The notes beneath the pieces were generated by a model. It saw only the letters and a program-made list of their open reading frames with translations. It was not told where the DNA came from and did no database searches. A DNA stretch of 64,000 bases from Paraburkholderia sp. ZP32-5 (GTDB lineage: Bacteria > Pseudomonadota > Gammaproteobacteria > Burkholderiales > Burkholderiaceae), in contig NZ_JAJEJP010000003.1 of the NCBI RefSeq assembly GCF_021390495.1, positions 124,001 through 188,000 of the forward strand, in the 5' to 3' direction. The position numbers and the translations under genes were made by a program. Each line of letters begins with the position of its first letter. Positions within the stretch are counted from its first letter, which is position 1. Below, piece after piece: positions 27,812 to 36,185 of this stretch.

Positions 27812-28021
27812 ATGCCCTACGTCAGCAACGACGATCTGCCCGCATCGGTTCGGGATCATCTGCCATGGCACGCGCAGGACATCTATCGGGCTGCGTTTAA
27901 CGCCGCGTATCGGGAATACGCGGCCGGTGCGCGTCACGAAGAAATCGCGCACCGCGTGGCGTGGGCCGCGGTCAAGCGGTGTTATGTCAAAGACGGCGAC
28001 GAGTGGATCGAGCGGTGTTAA
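27812..28021 (+). CDS. chaB: ChaB family protein
   Basis: A 69-residue protein matching ChaB throughout: DLPASVRDHLPWHAQDIYRAAF, then ARHEEIAHRVAWAAVKR and a C-terminal KDGDEWI. In E. coli ChaB is linked to cation transport regulation, but its biochemical role is unsettled. The ATG at 27812 has CGGAGA upstream. It lies 111 bases after the phasin-like gene and 81 bases before a usp gene on the same strand. Confidence 0.9.
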   Translation: MPYVSNDDLPASVRDHLPWHAQDIYRAAFNAAYREYAAGARHEEIAHRVAWAAVKRCYVKDGDEWIERC

Positions 28022-28102
28022 TCAACGAAGCGACGCCCGCCTCGCTGAACTGAATCCGGTCACTCGCAAACACACAACTTGCATGCCGACGGAGCCGATG
28101 CG

Positions 28103-28942
28103 ATGAACTACCGCAACTTACTGGTCCATCTGGACGATAGCGAAGCCGCACGGCAGCGCCTGGATATCGCGGTGCGCATCGCCCGGCAGTTCGATGCGCA
28201 ACTGGTCGGGCTGGACATCGCGCCGGTTGCTGACGCTCATCTGCTGTCCGCGATACCGGGCGCGGCCGGATTGCACGCGGAAGTGATACGCCAGAACGAA
28301 CAGCGGCACGCGGCGCTGCGCGACCTCTTCGATGCGGCGTGCCGGCACGCGGAAGTCCCCGGTCAACTCCGGTGCTGCGACGCGAGCGACATACGAAGCA
28401 TCGTGCGGCACGCGCGTCTGGCCGACCTTGTCGTCGCCGGGCAGTCGGATCCGAACACGCCCGAAACCTACCTTCACGATCATGTCGGCGACCAGCTGTT
28501 GATGAGCAGCGGTCGCCCCGTGCTGTTCGTGCCCTACACCGGCGTTTTCCCCAGCGTCGGTAGCCGGATCCTGATTGCGTGGGATGGCAGCCGCGAGGCG
28601 ACCCGCGCCATTCACGACGCGCTGCCATTCATTTCCCGTGCGCAGCAGAACATCATCGTGACGGTGCACAAGCCGTTAGACGCGCCACTTGTGGCACGCA
28701 TCCCCGGTGCCGACATCGCACGCACGCTCGCCCGCCACGACGCTGTTATCGACGTGCTCGAACTCGAGGGCGCTACCGGCGAGCACGTGGGAAGCATGCT
28801 GCTGTCGTGCGCCCACACTCACGGCAGCGACCTTGTCGTTATGGGCGGCTACGGACACGCACGCTGGCAAGAAGCGGTGTGGGGCGGTGTGACCCGCACG
28901 TTCCTGCAATCGATGACTGTGCCGGTCCTGATGTCGAACTGA
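28103..28942 (+). CDS. Tandem-domain universal stress protein (UspA family)
   Basis: A 279-residue two-domain UspA protein. Domain 1 opens [19 protein letters not shown] and domain 2 [21 protein letters not shown]; the C-terminal loop is GGYGHARWQEAVWGGVTR. It is very similar to the protein at 12937, pointing to a duplication within the locus. GGAG lies 9 bases before the ATG at 28103. It ends the lipocalin run and converges with the Nramp-type gene. Confidence 0.92.
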   Translation: MNYRNLLVHLDDSEAARQRLDIAVRIARQFDAQLVGLDIAPVADAHLLSAIPGAAGLHAEVIRQNEQRHAALRDLFDAACRHAEVPGQLRCCDASDIRSIVRHARLADLVVAGQSDPNTPETYLHDHVGDQLLMSSGRPVLFVPYTGVFPSVGSRILIAWDGSREATRAIHDALPFISRAQQNIIVTVHKPLDAPLVARIPGADIARTLARHDAVIDVLELEGATGEHVGSMLLSCAHTHGSDLVVMGGYGHARWQEAVWGGVTRTFLQSMTVPVLMSN

Positions 28943-29013
28943 ATTTGCGCACGATCCGTCGTGTTCTCGAATATCGCCGTTGCGCTGACCGGCAGTTGAT
29001 CAATGACCACGCG

Positions 29014-30315
29014 CTAGTGCGGAACGAACGTCCAAAGCGCCGCGAAACCCATGACGGCGGTCGCGATCCATCCGAGTGTCCGCACCGGCCGGCTTGCGGT
29101 GAAAGGGCCCATTACCGACGACTTTGACACTAGCAGGATGATCACTACCATCAGCGGCACGGCGACTACGCCATTGATCACCGCACTCCAGAACAGCGCA
29201 CGCATGGGACTGATCGGCGAATACTGCAGCGCAAGTGCGATGAGTACGCTCGCCGCGATGATGCCGTAAAAGCCGCGCGCCTCAGCCACGCTGTGTTCGA
29301 GCCCTTCCTTCCAGCCCATCGACTCCGACAGCGCGTAGGCGCCCGAGCCCGCCAGTACCGGCACACCGATCAGGCCGACTGCGAAAATGCCGACGGCGAA
29401 CAGCAGATACGCAAAATCGCCTGCCAGCGGACGCAGCGCGCTGGCAGCCTGTGCCGCCGTTTCGATATGGGTCACGCCGGCGACGTGCAAGGTCACGCCG
29501 GTGGCGAGAATGATGAACCAGCCGGTGATGTCCGAATAGAACATGCCGCTCCATGTATCCCAGCGAATGCGGCGCAACTCCGTCGGGGCCGCGCGCGGAT
29601 CGCTCAAGAGCGGCGCGCTGCCGCGCTTGACCTGCATGTCCTCGACCTCTTCGGACGCCTGCCAGAAGAACAGGTAGGGGCTGATGGTGGTGCCGAACAC
29701 GCCGAGCACGACGGCCGCCGAAGACGCGTCGAGCCTGAACGCCGGCCATACCGTGCGCAGCGCAACTTGCCCCCACGGGACGTGAACCATGAAAACCACT
29801 GCCGCGTACGCAAGCAGCGAAAGCGTCAGCCACTTCAGGAAGAACACGTAGCGGTGATAAGGCACGAGTATCTGACAGAACACGCTCGCCAGTACGAAGA
29901 CTGCCGTCATCAGGTGGCGATCGATTCCGGTTACCAATTCGGCGGCTTCGCCCATCGCGGCCACATCGGCGGCGATGTTCAGCGTATTGGCGATCAGCAG
30001 CAACGTCACGACGCCGTAAAGCACAACGGGTGGAAACACCGCCTTGATGTTGGCCGCCAGCCCCTTGCCCGTCACCCGGCCAAGGTTGCCGCACATGGAC
30101 TGAACGGCCGCCATCAGAGGAAAGGCGAGCGGCATCGTCCACAGCATGCCGAGGCCAAACTGCGCACCCGCCTGCGAATACGTAGCGATGCCGCTGGGGT
30201 CGTCGTCCGCCACGCCGGTGATCAGCCCCGGCCCGACCCGGACGAGCGGATGCTCCTTCAGGCGGGAAAATAATTCCCGCAAGCTGCCAGGCTGTGTGCT
30301 GTCTTCGACCCGCAT
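29014..30315 (-). CDS. Nramp-related divalent metal transporter, atypical metal site
   Basis: A 433-residue protein with about eleven membrane helices and the Nramp/LeuT-type layout. In helix 1 the canonical DPGN is DPSG at residues 39-42 (DDDPSGIATYSQAG). In helix 6 the canonical MPH is absent (FGTTISPYLFFWQAS). Loss of the methionine ligand is known in Nramp-related magnesium carriers, so the ion may be magnesium or another hard cation rather than manganese or iron; this is inference. GAGGAG precedes the ATG at 30315. A box-like FNR site lies 239 bases upstream. Confidence 0.85.
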   Translation of the reverse strand: MRVEDSTQPGSLRELFSRLKEHPLVRVGPGLITGVADDDPSGIATYSQAGAQFGLGMLWTMPLAFPLMAAVQSMCGNLGRVTGKGLAANIKAVFPPVVLYGVVTLLLIANTLNIAADVAAMGEAAELVTGIDRHLMTAVFVLASVFCQILVPYHRYVFFLKWLTLSLLAYAAVVFMVHVPWGQVALRTVWPAFRLDASSAAVVLGVFGTTISPYLFFWQASEEVEDMQVKRGSAPLLSDPRAAPTELRRIRWDTWSGMFYSDITGWFIILATGVTLHVAGVTHIETAAQAASALRPLAGDFAYLLFAVGIFAVGLIGVPVLAGSGAYALSESMGWKEGLEHSVAEARGFYGIIAASVLIALALQYSPISPMRALFWSAVINGVVAVPLMVVIILLVSKSSVMGPFTASRPVRTLGWIATAVMGFAALWTFVPH

Positions 30316-30553
30316 CGGTTCTCCTCGGCAGAGATCAATTGGCGTTTCCCGCAAGTGCAAGCACTGGTGATCCGGTCGGCCCATGCTGCCCGTTCTGATG
30401 GTGACCGAAGTCATGCTTCGGCAGCCGAGCCTCCTCCACCACGGCAGAGTTGCCTGGCGGCTTTCATCGCGGATATCCTTGCGCGGCTGCCGGCCGATCA
30501 GGCGCGGCACGCGGCGACAGCACACAGAGTCGTTCGGAAGCGCGGTGAGGACT

Positions 30554-30567
30554 CTGATACAGATCAA
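30554..30567. promoter_or_regulatory. FNR-like box at the right edge of the regulon
   Basis: CTGATACAGATCAA has one mismatch to the FNR consensus. It lies 239 bases upstream of the Nramp-type gene and just before the dehydrogenase remnant. It is the last such box found in the window. Confidence 0.5.
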
Positions 30568-30579
30568 CAACGCGCGCAT

Positions 30580-30828
30580 TCATAGCCCGAAGGGCTCGGC
30601 AACGTCGCCGATGGGGCAATGGCTTTGACGGCAAATGATCCGGTCGATCACCGGCTTGATCCGGTGCTTGTCGATGAAGCGGATCATCTCTTCCTGGGCA
30701 TCGCGAGTACCGACCGGAATACCTCGAATGCTCGTGCCCTTGGCGAGGAACAGACCCGGATCGATGGCGTCGCCGAAGTCGAACAGGCCGATCGCCGCGA
30801 TGTCGCCGCCGAAAGCCAGCGCCTGACT
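30580..30828 (-). pseudogene. C-terminal remnant of an MDR-type dehydrogenase
   Basis: About 82 codons match only the C-terminal part of zinc-type alcohol dehydrogenases or quinone oxidoreductases: ALAFGGDIAAIGLFDF, FLAKGTSIRGIPVGTR and FIDKHRIKPVIDRI. The 5' two thirds are missing, and the last dozen or so residues diverge from the family. The similarity begins exactly where a plus-strand monooxygenase remnant begins, so one deletion probably removed the 5' parts of two divergent genes. Confidence 0.7.
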
Positions 30829-31062
30829 AGCGACACGCCATTCGATCACGCAGGCGCGTACTACCGCGTGCACGGCCACAAACCGCAGATCCGGCCGCTG
30901 CAACAATCGCATTTGCCGGTCTATTTCGGCGGCTCGTCGGATGCCGCAATCGAAGTGGCGGCCAGACATGCGGAAGTTTACGCGTTGTGGGGCGAATCGC
31001 TCGCGGCCGTCGAGGAGACAATCGCGAACAGCCGACACGGTTGCCGCTTGAATGCGCTGTGA
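30823..31062 (+). pseudogene. Internal remnant of an LLM-class flavin monooxygenase (SsuD-like)
   Basis: From about 30823 the frame reads LTSDTPFDHAGAYYRV, PLQQSHLPVYFGGSS and AARHAEVYALWGE, which match the middle of luciferase-like alkanesulfonate or related monooxygenases. The N-terminal barrel part and the C-terminal part are missing and the frame stops at 31062. An ATG-led longer frame from 30619 has no similarity before 30823. It abuts the dehydrogenase remnant, marking a deletion scar. Confidence 0.7.
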
Positions 31063-31150
31063 TGTCTCGCGCGCCGGCTGTTGAGGCCGGCGCGCGCACG
31101 CGCTGCTGCCGCGCCGGTGACCGTGACGCGTGCAAACGTGAATGCCGGCG

Positions 31151-32743
31151 TCAAACCGGTCGAGACGACATATCCGGCGCAGCCTCATCGGCGATCCGCC
31201 GTGCCGCGATGGCGCGCAACGCCGCACGATCGACCTTGTTCGTCGCCGCGAGCGGCAACGCATCGATGAACCACACCCGGCGCGGATGCTGAAATGCGGG
31301 CGCATGTTCGAGCGCAAAGCGCTTGACCTCCTGCTCGTCAAGCACGGCACCCGCTTTCACCACCACGAATACCACCGGTTTCGTGCCTTTGATGTCATCG
31401 GGAACGGGCACGACACACGCCTGTTCGATCGATGGATGCCGTTCAAGCATTCTCTCGACATCGCCTGGATAGATGTTTTCGCCGCCCGACACGAACATGT
31501 CGTCACGCCGGCCGACGAACGTATAGAAGCCGTCCGCATCGCGCTGGAACACGTCACCGGTCCGGTAATAGCCGTCAGGCGTAATCGGTGCAACCAGATC
31601 CGGGCGGTTGTGATAACCATTCATCAGCCCCGGGCTGCGCAACTGCAGTTCGCCTTCATTCGCCGGCACACTCGCTTCATCGACGAGCCGCAATTGCACC
31701 TGCGGATGCGCGACACCCACCGACAGCGGCGGCGCCGGCCGACCATCCGGATGCGGACCGAAAACAACCGGGCCGCCTTCCGTGGTCCCGTAGGCGTTGA
31801 TCACGCGCGCGTTCGGCAACAACGAACGCAGTTGCCCGAACAACGCGCCGCTGACGGGCGCCGAGCCCATCCGCACGACTCGCACCGACGACAGATCGCT
31901 GGCGGCCAATAGTTCGCGATGCTGCATCATCATCGCGATCATTGGCGGGACTGCCGTGAGCCACGTGCAATGCCATTGATCGATCGCGCGAATATAGCTC
32001 GTCGCTTCGAACTGCGGCAGCATCACCGTCGTCGCGCGGGCAGCGAGCGCGAGGAACGCCAGCGCCAACGCATTCATATGGAAAAGCGGCGCGGCGATCA
32101 ACACACGTTCGCCGGACAACGGTTGCGTGCTGAGTCGAGTTTCGACCACCCACAAATGACTTTGATGCGACAGCACGACGCCTTTCGGCCGGCCCGTCGA
32201 ACCCGACGTATACAGAATCAGCGCGGCCTCACGCGGCTCGGGCACGACTGCATCGAAGCGCAATCCGCGTGTATCGGCAACAAACGACGAAAAGGCCACC
32301 ACGTGAGCCGGCAACGAATCGACGCGATCGGCTGGCCGCGCATCGAACACCACGGCCGGCAGCGTCACAGGTAGATCCGCCACGCGCTTCGCGTCACAAA
32401 ACACCGCGCGCGCGCCGCTATCCGCGATCACGTCTGCGATTAATGCGCGCGGGAAACGAAAATTGACCGGGACCGCGACAAGCCCCGCGCGCATGATGCC
32501 AAGCACCGTCGCGACGTAATGCGCCGAATTCGCCGCAAGCACGGCGATCCGGTCGCCACGGCGGTATAGCCGCGTCAGCGCCACTGCAACGCCGTCCGCA
32601 AGTGCATCCAGTTCAGCGTAACGATAAGCAACTGGCTCCAGCGCGTCGTCGAGTTCGATCAAGGCGATCTCGCCGGCATCTGCGACCCTATCGCCGGGCA
32701 CATCGCGAGTAATCAACGCGCCAAGATTAAGCGGTGTGCTCAT
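31151..32743 (-). CDS. Acyl-CoA synthetase (AMP-forming ligase)
   Basis: A 530-residue class I adenylate-forming enzyme, activating a carboxylic acid to its CoA thioester. Motifs in order are [45 protein letters not shown], and a C-terminal LPLAATNKVDR with the catalytic lysine. Substrate range (fatty or aromatic acid) cannot be told. It is the last gene of an eight-gene minus-strand operon headed by a GntR-type regulator and overlaps the VOC gene by 4 bases, so its substrate is probably made from, or is, the compound imported by the operon's ABC transporter. Confidence 0.92.
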   Translation of the reverse strand: MSTPLNLGALITRDVPGDRVADAGEIALIELDDALEPVAYRYAELDALADGVAVALTRLYRRGDRIAVLAANSAHYVATVLGIMRAGLVAVPVNFRFPRALIADVIADSGARAVFCDAKRVADLPVTLPAVVFDARPADRVDSLPAHVVAFSSFVADTRGLRFDAVVPEPREAALILYTSGSTGRPKGVVLSHQSHLWVVETRLSTQPLSGERVLIAAPLFHMNALALAFLALAARATTVMLPQFEATSYIRAIDQWHCTWLTAVPPMIAMMMQHRELLAASDLSSVRVVRMGSAPVSGALFGQLRSLLPNARVINAYGTTEGGPVVFGPHPDGRPAPPLSVGVAHPQVQLRLVDEASVPANEGELQLRSPGLMNGYHNRPDLVAPITPDGYYRTGDVFQRDADGFYTFVGRRDDMFVSGGENIYPGDVERMLERHPSIEQACVVPVPDDIKGTKPVVFVVVKAGAVLDEQEVKRFALEHAPAFQHPRRVWFIDALPLAATNKVDRAALRAIAARRIADEAAPDMSSRPV

Positions 32744-33507
32744 TCGACAAACTCCAGCAACGTATCGAAGCGTGGCAATGCAACGACACTGCTGCGTTCA
32801 TTCAACGCAAACGGCAATTGCGCGTCGGCCGCGTAAGCACCGATGTCGCGCCACCGCGGTGTACGTATCGTGATCGCCGCAAAGCGCGGCGAACGCGGCG
32901 TCGCATGCAAGGCAAGCGCACCGAAATGCACATCGAAGTCCGCGCGGTTCCAGAACGCCAGCCGGAAACCCGCGGCGGGTTCACCGAGACGCGCATACGT
33001 GTGCTGGTCCGCATCAACGATATGGAGCGTATCCAGCGCATAGGCGCCGTTCGGATGCGCGCTCCATTCGTCACGGAACACGAATTCGGGCGTCAGGTGC
33101 TGGCAGAAATACACGCGCCCGCCGAATGCGGGATTGGGCTTGAGCCGAACCGTGACGAAACATGCGTCGCCAAGCCCGGCCACCGGTCGCGAAAACCGCT
33201 GTGGCGGTGTCGCGTCGAAACCAGCCGAATGCAACGCGTCGAATGTGCGCTGCGGATCGTCGCTCCGATACACGAGCCCTTCCGCGCCGAGCGGACTCGC
33301 GGCAATTTCTTCGCGCACCGTCGAGCCATCCGCCGGCAGACCAATCAGTTCGAGATAGTGCCCAGCGAAGACGATTGCGTGATTGATCGACCCGAGCGTG
33401 TGATAACCGCGCGGCGTCACCGTAAAGCCGAGTTGCCTGAATAGCGCCTCGGCCGCGTCGGTATCGAAACGCGTGTTGATGACGAGATGGTCGAGCGCAA
33501 GCGTCAT
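32740..33507 (-). CDS. VOC-superfamily (glyoxalase-like) protein
   Basis: A 255-residue protein of the vicinal-oxygen-chelate superfamily, with the opening strand LALDHLVINTRFDTDAAEALFRQLGF and a metal-ligand-like HAIVFAGHYLELIG. Length and the single clear glyoxalase-like half fit the PF13468 group. Family members include isomerases, dioxygenases and lyases, so the reaction is unknown. It overlaps its neighbours by 4 bases at each end (thioesterase upstream, ligase downstream), showing tight coupling in the catabolic operon. Confidence 0.8.
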   Translation of the reverse strand: MTLALDHLVINTRFDTDAAEALFRQLGFTVTPRGYHTLGSINHAIVFAGHYLELIGLPADGSTVREEIAASPLGAEGLVYRSDDPQRTFDALHSAGFDATPPQRFSRPVAGLGDACFVTVRLKPNPAFGGRVYFCQHLTPEFVFRDEWSAHPNGAYALDTLHIVDADQHTYARLGEPAAGFRLAFWNRADFDVHFGALALHATPRSPRFAAITIRTPRWRDIGAYAADAQLPFALNERSSVVALPRFDTLLEFVE

Positions 33508-33980
33508 GCTTTCCCCGGCTGCGCCCCAGCAGCGGGCGTGGAAGGCGCCGGGGGTGCCGCCGTTGCATACGCGCCGCGGCCGCTTGCGACGAGCTTGCCA
33601 TCCGCGTCATAGACATGCGCTTCTGCCGTCGACACCTGAGCGCCGAAACGGATGACCTTGCCCTTCACCCGCAAATCGCCCGGAAACGCCGCGCGATGGT
33701 AATCGACACGCAAGTCGATCGTCGGCACGCCGCGCCCCGTCTTCGACACCAGCGCCCAGTCCGCCGCGAGATCGACCAGCGCGGCCAGAACGCCACCGTG
33801 CGTGTAGCGCTTCTCAGGGTTGACGACCCACTCTTCGCGCCACGTCGCGATCAATTCGATCTCGCCTTGCGTCACCGACACGACCTTCAAACCCAGCCAC
33901 TCGTGAAACGGCGCGCGCCGCAGTCGCGCTTCGATATCGTGCGCGGCGGGCAATGCCGCTGCGTTTTCAGCTTCGCTCAT
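33504..33980 (-). CDS. PaaI-type hotdog thioesterase
   Basis: A 158-residue acyl-CoA thioesterase of the hotdog fold. Key segments are PFHEWLGLKVVSVTQGEIEL, RYTHGGVLAALVDLAADWAL (the HGG and acidic catalytic helix) and LRVDYHRAAFPGDL. Such enzymes hydrolyse aromatic or aliphatic acyl-CoA and rescue trapped CoA. The ATG at 33980 has GAGG 9 bases upstream. It lies 87 bases after the oxidoreductase gene and overlaps the VOC gene by 4 bases in the GntR-headed operon. Confidence 0.88.
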   Translation of the reverse strand: MSEAENAAALPAAHDIEARLRRAPFHEWLGLKVVSVTQGEIELIATWREEWVVNPEKRYTHGGVLAALVDLAADWALVSKTGRGVPTIDLRVDYHRAAFPGDLRVKGKVIRFGAQVSTAEAHVYDADGKLVASGRGAYATAAPPAPSTPAAGAQPGKA

Positions 33981-34067
33981 CTTGCTTACCTCGATACAAA
34001 TCAAATCGAATCAGATTCGGTCCGCGGATCGGTGCACATGCATCGATCCGCATGGATCATGCGTGCG

Positions 34068-35096
34068 TCACGGATTGACGACGACCTTGCCCAGCACCTC
34101 GCGGTCGCGAATCAGCCGCAGCCCTTCGGCGGCCTGTTCGAGCGGCAGTACACGGTCGATCGCCGGTGTCAGTTCGCCGCGCTCGATCTGCGACAGCAGT
34201 GCACGCAAGTTGTCGTCATAGAAGCTGTTCGATCCGATCACTTTGAGCTCGAAGCTCCAGATATAGCGCAGGTCTTCTTTCGGGTCGTGCCCCGCGGTCG
34301 CGCCACACACGAGCAGCGCGCCGCCGCGCTTCAGGCATTTCAGCGACGGCACCCACGTATCGCCACCGGTAAAGTTCACCACGACGTCGACCCCACCTTC
34401 GTAGTTGCGCCGCTGCGGCTTGCCATAGCGTTCGATCGCCCACTTCGAAAAATCGGTCGTCCGATAGTTGACGACGTGGTCCGCGCCCAGTGCCTTCAAC
34501 TGCGCGGCTTTGTCATCGCTGCCCGCGCAGGCGATCACTTCGGCGCCGAGTTGTTTTGCAAGCAGCAGCGATGCGGTTCCAACCCCGCCGCTCGCGCCGA
34601 GAATCAGCACGCGGTCGCCCGCTTTCACCGTTGCATGCGTGACCAGCATCCGGTGCGCGGTGCCGTAGGCCACCGGCAGCGCGGATGCCGCATCGAAACT
34701 GACCGCATCGGGCAGCGCAATCAGTTGCGCGGCCGACACGGCGCAGTACTCGGCCATGCCGCCGTCGAGCATTTCGCCCATCAAGCCCTTGTCGCGATTG
34801 AGCGGATTGACCAGCACGCGGTTACCGACGCGCCAGCCTTCGACACGCTCGCCCACTTCGACGATTTCACCGGCCATGTCCAGACCGATGACGACCGGCA
34901 GCGGCACCTTGATGCCGGGCATGCCCTTGACGGTGAATACGTCGTGGTAGTTGAACGAAGACGCGCGCACGCGAATGACGACGCCGTCCGGCGCCACCTT
35001 CGGCAACGGCTTGTCGACGACGACATGCAACTGGTCGAGATCACCGTGCGCGCCGAGCACGAGCGCCTTCATCGTCGACGGAAGAGAAACTGACAT
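34068..35096 (-). CDS. Zinc-independent MDR oxidoreductase
   Basis: A 342-residue medium-chain dehydrogenase/reductase resembling quinone oxidoreductases. The N-terminal RASSFNYHDVFTVKGMPG and GLDMAGEIVEVG, and the NAD(P) loop LILGASGGVGTAS, fit the family. The structural-zinc cysteine cluster is absent, so it is unlikely to be a classical zinc alcohol dehydrogenase. TGGAG precedes the ATG at 35096. It follows the substrate-binding protein gene by 34 bases. The substrate is probably an intermediate of the same unknown pathway. Confidence 0.88.
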   Translation of the reverse strand: MSVSLPSTMKALVLGAHGDLDQLHVVVDKPLPKVAPDGVVIRVRASSFNYHDVFTVKGMPGIKVPLPVVIGLDMAGEIVEVGERVEGWRVGNRVLVNPLNRDKGLMGEMLDGGMAEYCAVSAAQLIALPDAVSFDAASALPVAYGTAHRMLVTHATVKAGDRVLILGASGGVGTASLLLAKQLGAEVIACAGSDDKAAQLKALGADHVVNYRTTDFSKWAIERYGKPQRRNYEGGVDVVVNFTGGDTWVPSLKCLKRGGALLVCGATAGHDPKEDLRYIWSFELKVIGSNSFYDDNLRALLSQIERGELTPAIDRVLPLEQAAEGLRLIRDREVLGKVVVNP

Positions 35097-35130
35097 CAGA
35101 AAACTCCAGAGGGATTGAGCGGTGTGATAT

Positions 35131-36165
35131 TTATCGGATCGATTTCGACGCCGTATACGGACTGGTGTCGAACAGGTCCGCCGGCAGCGCGCCTTCAATG
35201 ACGCTGCCGTCGACAAAGATCTGGTGCTCGCGTTTGAGCGTCGCGATATCGATCGGCTCGAAGGTCACGCGGTTGATGTCCGACCAGCGAGCCGCATACG
35301 CGTCCGCATCGTTAGCCGGCAGGTTCGCGCTCCTCTGCAGAATCGCCGAGACGTCGCTGCGATGATCCGCGCCCCATTGCAGCGCGTCGCGCATGCCGGC
35401 AATCAGTTTGGGAACATCGTCACGATGCTTCGCCAGATAGTCCGCGCGCACCACGCTGACGCCGATGTACGGCGTAGCGTCGGATTTGGTCAGCTTCTTC
35501 CATTCGTCGCCGAACGTACCCAGCCGCTTCACCTTCAGCTCGCCGATCTGCGTGAGCGTGACCGAGCGCAGCGCGGCCGCGTCGACCTGCTTTTGCACGA
35601 GGAACTGCGCGAGCCGCGCTTCATTGCCGGGCACCAGCGAAAAATCGCCGCTCCTGATACCGTCGTTGCCCTGCAGCACCGCCGTTGCAATCGCGGCGAC
35701 CGAGCTGCCGGCCGGCGACATGCCGACGCGCTTGCCGCGTAAATCCGCAAGCGTGCGGATCGGCGAATCTCGCGGCGCGACGAATTCGACATCCGCGGGC
35801 TGCGTCGCGAGCACGATGCGCAGCGGCACCCCTTCCGCGGCGGAACTGAACACGGCCGCGGCAGGCGCGGCAAACGCGAAGTCGATCGCGTTCGCGGCGA
35901 GTGCGCGGTTCGGCGCGTTCACATCGGCAAAGCGGACGAATTGCACATCGAGACCGCGTTGCTGCAAGAACTTCCGTGCTTCGAGCACCGCGCCGAAGCC
36001 GAGACTGACGCCGCTCGTCCAGTAGCCGACGCGAATCGGGTCTGCGTTCGCGGGTTGAACCGCACCGAGCAGCATCGCCGCGACAGTGGCGGCGTACGAA
36101 GCCCGCTTGACCAGAGCGAATGTGGCCATATGGAAGATTTCGAATCTGAAGGAGCTACCACGCAT
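35131..36165 (-). CDS. NitT/TauT-type ABC substrate-binding protein
   Basis: A 344-residue periplasmic binding protein with a signal peptide ending in ANA before DPIRVGYW. Family words include FADVNAPNRALAANAIDFAFAAPAA and PIRTLADLRGKRVGMSPAGSS, as in SsuA, TauA and NMT1-like proteins. I chose the ATG at 36165 (GGGGA upstream); the ATG at 36129 would give a more usual signal peptide but has no ribosome-binding site. It works with the permease and ATPase just upstream. The ligand is unknown. Confidence 0.87.
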   Translation of the reverse strand: MRGSSFRFEIFHMATFALVKRASYAATVAAMLLGAVQPANADPIRVGYWTSGVSLGFGAVLEARKFLQQRGLDVQFVRFADVNAPNRALAANAIDFAFAAPAAAVFSSAAEGVPLRIVLATQPADVEFVAPRDSPIRTLADLRGKRVGMSPAGSSVAAIATAVLQGNDGIRSGDFSLVPGNEARLAQFLVQKQVDAAALRSVTLTQIGELKVKRLGTFGDEWKKLTKSDATPYIGVSVVRADYLAKHRDDVPKLIAGMRDALQWGADHRSDVSAILQRSANLPANDADAYAARWSDINRVTFEPIDIATLKREHQIFVDGSVIEGALPADLFDTSPYTASKSIR

Positions 36166-36185
36166 CTGCCTATTCCCCGTTATCG

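Noticed and set aside
26656..27900. A 414-codon plus-strand frame covering the lipocalin and phasin-like genes
   Set aside because: The first part is a shadow of the lipocalin. Only the piece from the ATG at 27247 is relevant, as the off-frame product of the repeat-shifted gene.
30619..30822. Start of a 147-codon plus-strand gene at 30619
   Set aside because: The part before 30823 is antisense to the dehydrogenase remnant and has no similarity to the monooxygenase family; only the part from 30823 is meaningful.
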